Shown: positions 10,263-20,000 of the stretch, piece by piece | How positions within the stretch are numbered: the stretch's first letter is position 1 | Layout of the letters: each line of letters starts with the position of its first letter | DNA from: Phoronis australis | Lineage: Eukaryota > Phoronida > Phoronidae | Assembly: GCA_002633005.1 (NCBI GenBank) | Contig: NMRA01001364.1 | Span: 1 to 24,065, forward strand | Direction of reading: 5' to 3' | DNA: 24,065 nucleotides | Translations under genes and position numbers: made by a program | Notes under the pieces: generated by a model | Seen by the model: the letters and a program-made list of their open reading frames with translations, nothing else | Told to the model about the DNA's origin: nothing | The model's database searches: none

Positions 10263-11314
10263 TGAGCGAAAAACGAAATGGTGGAAGCGGCTGAGATATT
10301 GAGGGAACAAGTATGAAGTTAGAATTAGAATATATATTTGAAAGAGGAAAGCACCCATTCCATTCAATTTCAATAACAACATGAATCCGAATCACGAATG
10401 CGATTATGGATCAGCAAATCCCATCACTGGCAGACATCGACAAGCCTACTTACCAGATGCTGAAAACGAGGAAAAAAATAACAACAGGGATATCAGAAGC
10501 GTTCCCATGTTTCTTTCTTCTCTGTTATCCATTTGTCTAGACATCGCAATTTGCAATATGGCGAATCTCTAAATCTGTCTGGGATAGCAGGCGGGCATGA
10601 AACGGTCACAGCGGCCTCATACTCGCTCCCTTTCAACTGATTCTTCATACATTACAGCTCTAGTGTTTGTTGAGACCAAAGGACGAAAATCGCCCACCAA
10701 TGGGACGATTTCTAAGGAGAAATCGATCTTTTAACAGACATGGTATCCTTCAAGTCACACACGTCCGACGCCAAATTACACCAGACAGTTCAGTCTGGAA
10801 CTAAACATGTTTATTTGTTCGGGGGATTCACCAAAGACATTTTGACTTATTCCCACTTTTCTAGAACATGCAATTCACCTTTAACTAGAAGGTACGGGAA
10901 ATTCAATTATTAGGAAAAATAAACGAATAAAATCAGAGATAATATAAAGAATATTGTCATCATTCAGCAGTCATATCAAATGCACTTCCCCCACATCAAA
11001 TATGTGGTTCCGTCTAAGTTTGACCTAATTCAGAAAGTGCGACCCATATTTTTGTGATACAGCGCGTGTGGCGATAAAAGTTTGTACTATTTATGAACGA
11101 AGCAGTGAGTAACAAAGACGTAGCTTAGTAATAATCTTTATTTAAGAGTCGGTAATGTTTAACAATGAAACATTAGCACAAGTGCTATAATCCGACAATA
11201 TCAAAAAGTACAAAAACTTAAACTACATGCTAATTATACAAGTGCAGTTAAAAGACATAACTTTTAACATAAATACAAAAGAACATAGGTGTTACGGGCA
11301 TTGTAGACGTGTAA
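10263..11314. other. Unannotated intergenic stretch
   Basis: Holds a 63-codon ATG frame on the plus strand (10381-10572, starting MNPNHECDYGSANPI) that I do not recognise and that lacks repeat origin or splice context; it is not called as a gene. It also contains the overlapping hairpins at 10687-10725 and a 6-bp stem (ccacat/atgtgg) at 10991-11007. Otherwise AT-rich with nothing visible. Confidence 0.5.
10687..10725 (+). other. Three-armed overlapping hairpins
   Basis: aaatcgccca (10687-10696) can pair with tgggacgattt (10701-10711, one bulge). The same cgatttc (10706-10712) can instead pair perfectly with gaaatcg (10719-10725). The middle arm is shared, so the two stems exclude each other. 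There is no neighbouring gene to give this a role. Confidence 0.4.
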
Positions 11315-11396
11315 AGCAGTTCTCACATCAGCAGTTCTCACAACAGCAGTTCTCACAACAGCAGTTCTCAACAGCAGTTCTCACAACAGCAGTTCA
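11315..11396. repeat. 15-bp minisatellite
   Basis: gcagttctcacaaca is repeated about five times with one truncated unit. A short plus-strand frame crossing it (repeats of QQFSQ) is a by-product of the 15-bp, five-codon period. Confidence 0.85.
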
Positions 11397-11788
11397 CAGA
11401 GAAAAAACTCAGCAAGTGTAGCAAATTCCCTTAAGGCAGTAAAATTCTCTCATCAGTTGCCGATGGCAATGTGTTCTGTAGCAATTGAAAGTCCCCTGAT
11501 TGGCTGAGATTAAGTTACACCCGTAAGTCAAAACGTTTTCACATCCGAAATAACTAATTACTACTCCATTGTTTTCACTGTTTATCAAATTCAAGCTCCA
11601 ACTCCTTTACCTCAATAACGATCAAAACATAGGTTATGGACCACTACAACAGTCGCAGGGCAACCCGCGGCTTAAATCATGTCGTGGGAAAACGGGATAT
11701 TATAAAATAATGTCATGGGAAAACGTAATATTTTAAATAGAAGTGACAAGGGTTTCTTCCGGCAGTGAATGGTTTGCTGCAGTGAGCT
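11397..11788. other. Unannotated intergenic stretch
   Basis: No supported gene. A short word pair, gtcgtgggaaaacg and gtcatgggaaaacg (near 11680 and 11712), is the only local repetition. Confidence 0.5.
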
Positions 11789-12436
11789 CAGAGGCGGATC
11801 TACGGGGGTTCAATCCCCCCCCTCACGGCTCGGGATCCAAAATATAAAAAATGTCGCCAGGCGGAAAACGAAATCAACTATTAAAAAACAACAAAAAAAT
11901 CTTACACAGGAGGAGGAAAACACCCTCCCGACCATCCCTCAGTCCGCCCCGGCGGCGCTATGCGCCTCGGATTCGCGCGAATGATCCTAACCCCCCCCNN
12001 NNNNNNNNNNNNNNNNNNNNNNNNNNNNNNNNNNNNNNNNNNNNNNNNNNNNNNNNNNNNNNNNNNNNNNNNNNNNNNNNNNNNNNNNNNNNNNNNNNNN
12101 NNNNNNNNNNNNNNNNNNNNNNNNNNNNNNNNNNNNNNNNNNNNNNNNNNNNNNNNNNNNNNNNNNNNNNNNNNNNNNNNNNNNNNNNNNNNNNNNNNNN
12201 NNNNNNNNNNNNNNNNNNNNNNNNNNNNNNNNNNNNNNNNNNNNNNNNNNNNNNNNNNNNNNNNNNNNNNNNNNNNNNNNNNNNNNNNNNTAGCCCTCCG
12301 ATAGAATTCGGGAGCACCAGGTCCTCATCGCCAGCCCCAGCAACTTTCGGGCCGCCTGTGCATACGATCACGCTTTGCCCAATTCTCCGAGGCAACATGT
12401 TGGGGTCCCCCATATGGTATCATAGATCCGCCACTG
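11789..12436. mobile_element. Terminal-inverted-repeat element with GGCGGATCTA ends, interrupted by sequence gap
   Basis: The left end is CAGAGGCGGATCTACG; the right end read inward is CAGTGGCGGATCTATG, 14 of 16 identical. Both are followed inward by a G-rich run. GCT flanks both sides (11786-11788 and 12437-12439), a possible 3-bp duplication. Positions 11999-12290 are N, so internal content is unknown. The end motif is the same as that of the element at 14145-14296. Confidence 0.65.
11999..12290. other. Assembly gap (292 N)
   Basis: An unbroken run of N follows a C homopolymer. Any reading frame spanning it is meaningless. Confidence 1.
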
Positions 12437-13716
12437 GCTGTGGTTACGTTTGACAATGGGTGAATTGTCTATTTTTAGATAAACTATAGGGGTCTAAGAT
12501 ATGTTTCAAAACGTAAAGATGTGCTTTACTTTATTGATTTACTGTTTACAAGATGCACATTTATTGGAATCTGAAAAAACCTAATTAGACCAATGTGAAG
12601 GAATGATGCGGAGGTAGTAGTTAAATGGGGAATCTGTATACTGTTTAATAACAATTTCGAATTCGAAGTAATTGGTGAAAAGCGAGATCAAAATTTGTAA
12701 TTTTCTCTTGTTGAATATTTTTACTGAAAAAAAATAAAATTTCTCTAATTAACCTTTACGGCGTTATTCTGATGAACCTGGCTTTTTTAATTAGAGGTTA
12801 CCTGTCTAGTATTGACACTAACTTTGCTACACTATGTGGTGATTGGAAATTAGTCCAAGACTTTGAAAAAGGTTGTTTCTCATATTTGCGTTTAAGTAAT
12901 GCAAACGCAAGAAAATAAGTTCCTAGCATTTACTTACTTGGAGGAAGACGGGTCCAGTCAAAAAAACTCGACTTGACTTTTTCTTGTAACAGACGAAATG
13001 TCCAACATTATTGTGGAACAGGCCAAAATGAATCCTGGATATAGGACCGACCATTCTTCCGTTACACTGGAACTAGAGGTGCGGGCATTGGCGATTTAAT
13101 AACTCCCTGCTTAAAGATGCGCAGTGTGTAGGATTGCGCTGCTTTTCCTTGCAATAGAAGCAGATTTGTTTTTAAGTTTAGAGGACTCTGTTTCTTAAAA
13201 TGCTTTTCCTCAACACTCGTAGTCAAACAGTCGAATTCCGTTTGAAAAAAGGGAGACACTGAGGATTGAATTAAAAATTTAGTAACGAAAATTAGTTTTA
13301 GTACTTTTTAATATAATACAAAGCAATCACTCCAGCCCTGTGTTTGTGAAAAAAAAATGTTTGACGAAATGTATGAATAGCTGCAAGGTCTCAGAGCGTG
13401 GTGGACTTAAGATTAGGGAAAAACCATCAAAATATTTTTCTAATCTTGAAAAGAGAAATATTATCAATAACAATATTACCAAATTAGTTTTGCCCCATGA
13501 AGTAAAAACAAGTGATGTGGAGAGCTCTATGAATAATGCACCAATGTCAGTAACTGAAACTTTACAGTAGTAAAGCGCATGAGAAACAATAAATCGGCTT
13601 CACAGCTGAATTTTACAAATGTCATTGGTATGATATTTCCGTGTTTTAGATTCTTGTAAATGTTACTGATGATGAATAAATGTATGGAAAAAATACAAAT
13701 ATTATTCATGGTTAGG
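12437..13716. other. Unannotated intergenic stretch
   Basis: AT-rich. A plus-strand open frame at 13340-13570 starts from GTG, not ATG (first in-frame ATG at 13373), and ends MSVTETLQ. Its lysine/asparagine richness matches AT-rich background, so it is not called. No repeat or RNA gene is visible. Confidence 0.5.
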
Positions 13717-14144
13717 GCCGTATTCTGTTTTTAGACTTTTTGAAAGCATAATTTTTATGATACTATGAAATGGCACTTTATTTTCAAGCATTAAATGCTT
13801 TCAATTTTGGACACGTTTTTACACGATGGGTATTGATAATTTATATTAAACCAAAATAATTTGGTCAGCAATGGTTTCAATCCATATTATTTTCCCACAG
13901 AAAGGGACGTGAGACAGAATGATTCCATGTCAGGTTCATTTATTTGCTTAGCCGTTGAAGTTCTGGTCATTTACATACGAAATTATTTGGCGTATATTGC
14001 TAGCTGTATGAAGGATTATACCTAGGTCGAGAAAAAAAGGCTTCAAATGGATTGGCAAATCAATCAAGAGCTTATATATCTTTGAGTAATAATAAGCAAG
14101 GGAATGATTTCTTAAATTTTGAAATTACAAGTGAATAAACAAGT

Positions 14145-14296
14145 CAGGGGCGGATCCAGGACTTTGAGTTGGGGGGCAGGGCAGAGAACTAGCCACGATT
14201 TTGCCCGTGAGACATTCGCACTCCCGAACTGCAAAATGGAATCAGGAGAATTTTGGGGGAGCATGGGCCCCTTGACCCCCTCTAAATCCGCCACTG
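14145..14296. mobile_element. 152-bp MITE-like element with GGCGGAT inverted ends
   Basis: The left end is CAGGGGCGGATCCAGG; the right end read inward is CAGTGGCGGATTTAGA. The element is flanked by CAAGT on both sides (14140-14144 and 14297-14301), a clean 5-bp target duplication. It has G-rich and C-rich subterminal runs and no coding content. It is probably the short non-autonomous relative of the element at 11789-12436. Confidence 0.75.
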
Positions 14297-14626
14297 CAAG
14301 TTTCTCGTTATCTGCCGCTTAAAGACATTTATAGTTCTTTGCTAAGCAGGATTAGTTTTGTCAAAACGTTTGCACTTTCTAACATAGTGATTAATTTTGA
14401 AATGGACAAATCAAATAGAACGAAAATAAACGCTATAATGAATATTGTTTGGTACGATAAACCGCTCAGAATTAGAAAAAAAATGTGACTGTAAATTCTC
14501 ATGAAAATGAAGTTTTTTTAGTTCCTGGTGTGAAGATTGTGCTCAAGTCACTAGTAAAATGGGTTAATCGCTGCTTGGATGGAAACAATCCAGTTTTTAC
14601 GTGTTTCCTAATCACGTTTTCAGAAC

Positions 14627-14754
14627 ATGGGCGGCGCACCATAGGGGACTATAGCCCCCCACCTTTTACAGTGCTCCGGCGCCCATGGTCTATGGGCGGT
14701 GCACCACAGAGGTCTGGGGGTATAGCCCCCCTTTTCCAGTGCTGCGCCGCCCAT
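14627..14754. repeat. Two tandem hairpin units with ATGGGCGGCGCAC ends
   Basis: Unit 1 (14627-14686) and unit 2 (14692-14754) each start atgggcggygcacca and end gtgctscggcgcccat-like, so each is itself an inverted repeat of about 15-base arms around a tatagcccccc core. The tandem arrangement of small palindromic elements suggests nested or repeated insertion of a tiny MITE. Confidence 0.7.
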
Positions 14755-15396
14755 GCATATGGGGGGCTAGTCTGATCTTTAAAGTTATAGTAAGTTGTCT
14801 TCCTTTACCATATCTTGATTGCTGAGGAAGAAATTATTGACTGTTTACATGAAGACATCGTTGACTGCTTACATCAAGGCAAAACAACTGAAAATCAAAT
14901 ACATGTAGTGTGGAATAACAAAAATATTTTGATGGGTGTGGAGATTGTGTAAATCAACAGTTTTTATGAGGCAGGCATCATTTTTATGAAGGGCGTTTTA
15001 GATCTTGAAAACAAGTTCTTGACCAGGGCATATAGAAAGAAAGATATACATGTAAGCTTCTAAACTTTTAATCATGCTAACTGTTAATCTTGCTGCTTGA
15101 AGACGTGCAATAAAGATGAAAATGAGTCTTCCAGATCAAAGTGCATAATCTCTTTCCACTTAAACAAAATAACTACTCTGTTTTTAGAAACATTTTTCTT
15201 ATCAAAATTGTTTTACTTTCGGGTACAGAATACGGCTTGATAGATATTCAAAATTGCAGTCTAAAATATTCGCCTTAATGGTTCTTCTGTGTTTGATTGT
15301 ATTTTTCAAAAACAAAATATTCGTTATAACGGTGAAACTGGTTAAATAAGAAGCCAGAGCACTACGTACGTGAAAGTCCTCCGTCTACGACGCGGC

Positions 15397-15404
15397 TGAC
15401 GTCA
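15397..15404. promoter_or_regulatory. Perfect CRE-like palindrome TGACGTCA
   Basis: Full 8-bp cAMP-response-element palindrome in CpG-richer intergenic DNA. A second copy lies at 16184-16191. Binding is inferred only from the word match. Confidence 0.3.
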
Positions 15405-15480
15405 ACTGGCGTTAGGAACATCAGATGCATCAGTGACTAACCATTATCAATGATCAAACCATTAGTTCGGTACTACGTGT

Positions 15481-15513
15481 ACGGATGACCAACGGATGAC
15501 CAACGGATGACCA
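15481..15513. repeat. 11-bp triple tandem repeat
   Basis: acggatgacca occurs three times in a row without mismatch. Confidence 0.85.
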
Positions 15514-15962
15514 ATGAAAAAAAATCCAGGTGATGTATAGTTCCACAAATACTAGGCTTGTATGATAGAAATATTTTTTATGTTGTAAAACAATTTAAGT
15601 GAAATAAAATCAAAATAACGACAAAAAGGGGCGAGAAAAGAAGAAATCAAATAACAGAAAATCGAAACCAAAAAGAGGAAATCCTGAGGAGCGTTTCAAG
15701 CCTTGTAGGTGGGGCGCTATAGTAGAAAGCTGATTGTCAAACACAAACTTGCGTGTTCGAAAGATGCGGTGCCGGGTATTTGCTCACTCAGTACATGTGA
15801 AAAACAAAGAAATAACCGAAAACACCGACTTAATTTATTTATTTTCTTTAATGCAAACTGTACAGACAACAATTTTTGAAGAAATAAATACACGTGAAAC
15901 GCAACTAACACCACATTAGCGGCAATAAACCTGCATTCCGTCGAAGACATTATTGATTTACA

Positions 15963-15995
15963 CAAGCTTACCGCTATAAAATCGGCGTAAGCTTG
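15963..15995. other. 9-bp perfect hairpin with TATAAAA in its loop
   Basis: caagcttac (15963-15971) and gtaagcttg (15987-15995) are exact reverse complements around a 15-base loop containing tataaaa. No adjacent gene explains it. Confidence 0.4.
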
Positions 15996-16183
15996 CTCAA
16001 ATGAGAAGTAATGTTTTACCTTGCAAACAAGTGACAGTTCGTCATTGCTCGCAAACGTGATGGGGGACTAAAATGACAAGCCGTGAAGTCAACCTGAAGA
16101 AGCCTGTCTCAAGCAATAACCAACTGCAAGTTATTTCAAAGCCCTGGCTTCATATCTCTTTTAACTAAGGAGCAGTTTGGGAC

Positions 16184-16191
16184 TGACGTCA
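16184..16191. promoter_or_regulatory. Perfect CRE-like palindrome TGACGTCA (second copy)
   Basis: Second exact TGACGTCA about 790 bases from the first. No transcript start on either strand can be recognised nearby, so any role is speculative. Confidence 0.3.
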
Positions 16192-16941
16192 TAACTGTAA
16201 CTGGCCTAAATCAATCACTGGATTCTGTGACGGGAGACCGATTTATATCCGCTTGAGCAGTGACGAAAGTTCTCAAACTTTCTCCGTTTCCGTGGTCGCA
16301 CAACCTGGTAAGCCAACCGCGTGCGGCACCCGCCAAATTTAAAGTACAGAGTTAAAACTGCGGTCTAACAACCCAATCCTTTTTACATGCGAAGGAGAAC
16401 AGAAATTGTTCTTTAATACCAGAATACAATTTCTAAAACCATTACTAGGACAACCAGGCAAACACATATTAAGTTGATGAACTGAAAAGGGGTGATATAT
16501 TTACATATCCAGAGTCACAAATGAAAGAACACTTCACAATTGGGATGATGCCTGTCCCAACTTAAAGACTTAATAGGAATTTCTTTGAACTCTCTAGTGG
16601 ACTGCTCTGCCAGACAGGTCACAAACATTTGGTCTTCCATAATAAAGGTGTTAACTTCAGTTAAATCTTTGTTTTAAATATGTTTTGTCACTACAACGTT
16701 TACCTGACTTGTTTACTGAAACTAAATATTCTTGCTAAATCAAAAAATTAATGAGTATCACAGTCACTATAAAAATTAAACAAAAAAAGATTTCACAAAG
16801 ATTGTGTTAGCGGCAAGACCACGTGGTTAACTGTGTGAAGAGAACCCTGGATTGTAAAACTGTCAAACTAAATCATTTACTTGAAAAAATACAGAATTCT
16901 CTAAACATTTGTATTAAACAAAAATCATTTGAAATATTAGG

Positions 16942-16947
16942 TTTATT
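16942..16947 (-). promoter_or_regulatory. Candidate polyadenylation signal AATAAA of SPAG16
   Basis: On the minus strand AATAAA lies 35 bases after the SPAG16 stop codon (plus strand TTTATT), implying a very short 3' UTR of about 60 bases. The hexamer is canonical and is the first one after the stop, but no transcript end is visible from sequence alone. Confidence 0.5.
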
Positions 16948-16982
16948 TACAAACAAAGTAAGATGCACACATTTGCCAAAGT

Positions 16983-17093
16983 CTAAGACCAAATTCTGAC
17001 AGTCATGTCACTACTGCATGAGACCAAAAACTCGCCATTTCGGTCAAACACGCTGGCCTGCACAGCGTCTTCATGACCAATCAACTCCTTGAT
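16983..17093 (-). CDS. SPAG16: SPAG16 terminal coding exon: WD40 repeat 7 and stop
   Basis: 111 bp, phase 0 start after the acceptor gttttcag, ending in TAG at 16983-16985. It encodes IKELIGHEDAVQASVFDRNG, then EFLVSCSSDMTVRIWS and the stop. The protein ends directly on the final WD-type tryptophan, as recalled for PF20 family members, so the seven-blade propeller is complete and the C terminus is intact. Confidence 0.94.
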   Translation of the reverse strand: MKELIGHEDAVQASVFDRNGEFLVSCSSDMTVRIWS

Positions 17094-20000
17094 CTGAAAA
17101 CATTATGAAGAAATGAGTAAGCTGGTTGTTCTCAACAGGTGTGTTCAACATAAACAGTAAGCTGGTTGTTCTTAACAGGTGTGTTCAACATAAACAGTAA
17201 GCTGGTTGTTCTCAACAGGTGTGTTCAACATAAACAGTAAGCTGGTTGTTCTTAACAGGTATGTTCAACATAAACAGTAAGCTGGTTGTTCTCAACAGGT
17301 ATGTTCAACATAAACAGTAAGTTGGTTATTCTCAAGACATATATGTTCAACAGAAACAGCTCATTTTTGTATGGCTCAAGTGTTTAATGACAATTCACAA
17401 TTTGTTATATCCTAAAATTTTCAAAATAACATAATTAGACAAGTAAGTCACAAATGTCATAGTTTTTTGTTTCCTAACATTTAAGAATGCAAACTTTCAA
17501 TAATACTGTGCCAACATGGACAAGAGCCATGGAGAATATGTAAGTCATCGTGGGGACATGGCATTACTAAGATAAATGGAATGAAAACCTTTCAAAATCA
17601 GCTCATTGTGATTTGAATCGCTCATCCAATGCAGAAGGCTTCTAGTATTTATATCACAGCAAAACTAAGTACCTTCAAAAAGTTCAAGTCACTTTGTGAG
17701 GCTGCAGTCAGATGGCGTATGTGTTGTGATAGCCTACAATGAGCAGTATGACTGATGTGTGTACAGTGAGCAGTATGACTGATGTGTGTACAGTGAGCAG
17801 TATGACTGATGTGTGTACAGTGAGCAGTATGACTGATGTGTGTACAGTGAGCAGTATGACTGATGTGTGTACAAATAACACTGACCTGAGCATTTGCCAC
17901 CTCGTATAGCTTTACTGTGGAGTCATTGTTGGAGATTGCCAGAAGCGAGCCAGAGGAGTCAAAAGCCACGTGATTGGCTGGATGAGGACCAACATCAATT
18001 GTTGTCATTGGGGCGGAAGTGCGACAATCCCAGAGTGTGACCATGCCATAGGAGTCACATGAGGCGATCGTTGTACCCTGAAAACAAGATCAAACAGAGT
18101 TCCAAAGGGTGATTGCAAAGCTCATCTAATCAACATAAAACACCAGAATTAACGAAACAGTCACACTTGACTCCAGGAAAATCCACATGGCATTTTTAAG
18201 GAATCCTTATTGGTCAGAAATATTGATATTTTTGTACGAGTCAGTATTCCTCATCTTATGATTACATTTTGGAACAAAATGGAGTTCATTAACTACTATG
18301 CCTGTAACTATAAATTTTCTTTTTGTAAGCTTGATGTCATTGTAGATTGACTTGACAATTAAAACCTCCAAGAGAGCAACCATGAACTAAAGGTGATGTC
18401 ATTGTATGACTACTTTAGAGAGTGCCACATGTACCAAAATATCCATACTTACCTTGATATTAAATGTACAGTGGTTGACGGAGTGCATGTGGCCGTAGAA
18501 TGTGTGGGCACACAGACCCTGAAAGGTAATATAAACATCATGATAAAATAAGAGAAACCCACAGAAACAACCACTCACTGCCAGTAGAGCAATACCAGTT
18601 ATGAGACTCTTACAATCAAATGTTTTTACCAAATTGATATCTCACACAACACACCTAGAGCAGCCCCTGTAGGGAGATGATGTAACTACTCACTGTCCTG
18701 ATATCCCACATGGAGACTGTCTTATCAGCAGACGCTGTACACACAGTGTTAGAATATGGCAGGAACTCTATAGAGTTGACGGAGTCCGCGTGACCTCGTA
18801 GTGTGTTACGGCAGCGCAGACTGGAAACATATGACAAGAGGCACCCTTATGTTTATAATCAAATGCTTGTTTGGAAGAATAAAAGAAAAACATAAGAGAT
18901 GACTTACTAACAGAATTTTATATATCACTGGCTGAATGACTTTTGATACTGTTTCATTATTCATTACATCAATTCACTATGACTAAATGTCACTGGCTGA
19001 ATGACTTTTGACGATACTGTTTCATTATTCATTACATCAATGCACTATGACTAAATATCAACGGGTGCTCCATGCATATAGCTACACAAGGATTAAACTT
19101 ATTGTTTACTAATTGTGGCTGCTACAGACTTAATGCCATAGGGAAAAGTGTAAGTTGATATCTTTGGTAAACAGCTTACATTAAATCATAATACAGTTGA
19201 GTAGTGCCTCTCTACACTTTGTCTTAACTGATTGAAGCAATTGAAGACAAATCTACTGTAAGTCCTTCACCATACAAAACCAACCTCCTCAAGAAAACCA
19301 AATTGTTCAATACAAACCAAAGTGTTTAATACAAACCAAAGTGTTCAATACCAACCAAAGTGTTCAATACAAACCAAAGTGTTCAATACAAACCTGTTCA
19401 AATCCCAAATCTTTGACATATTATCCATGCTACAGGATGCCACAAAGTCACCACACGAGTGCCAGGATACGCCCCACACAGCATGGGTGTGATCCAAGAA
19501 GGTGTGTACACACTGCGCCTCTGAGAAGTCCCAGATTTTAACAGTAGTGTCGCCACTGCATGTTGCCAGCTGGCCACCACTAGAGGGAGCAATGCAAACA
19601 ACGAGGTAAACTAAATTCAAGTTAATCGTATGTAAATGAAAACCTAACATGATGCTTTAATTCACTGGATCATCAAGTCATAATGACAAGATATTTTGAC
19701 AGTGGCACCAACTGACACAAGTAACAATGACAGACAAGATATTTTGACATGACACCAACTGACACAAGTAACAATGACAGAAGTAACAATGACAGTGGCA
19801 CCAACTGACACAAGTAACAATGACAGTGGCACCAACTGACACAAGTAACAATGACAGTGGCACCAACTGACACAAGTAACAATGACAGTGGCACCAACTG
19901 ACACAAGTAACAATGACAGAAGTAACAATGACAGAAGTAACAATGACAGAAAACAAAACTTACTAAAATTGATAAGCTTAGTACAACAACCTCAAACTTA

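Larger units (their letters stand above)
13717..15236. other. Region bounded by 12-bp inverted word GCCGTATTCTGT; holds MITE and hairpin units
   Basis: gccgtattctgt at 13717-13728 is matched exactly by its reverse complement at 15225-15236. GGGCCGTATTC-like ends resemble Harbinger-type TIRs and TTA precedes the left end by one base (13712-13714), but the right side lacks a matching duplication. Apart from the elements at 14145-14296 and 14627-14754, the DNA inside is AT-rich with no supported gene. Confidence 0.25.
15237..16941. other. Intergenic region downstream of SPAG16
   Basis: Mostly unique, AT-rich, with a CpG-richer part from about 15360 to 16330. It includes the 11-bp triple repeat, two TGACGTCA palindromes and the TATA-loop hairpin. 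It could contain regulatory DNA of an unseen gene, but no exon is recognisable on either strand. Confidence 0.45.

Noticed and set aside
11851-12453. Frames spanning the N gap
   Set aside because: More than half of each translation is unknown bases; no support on either side.
13340-13570. Small plus-strand protein gene of 76 codons
   Set aside because: The frame opens at GTG, composition follows AT-rich background, and no homology or splice context is recognised.
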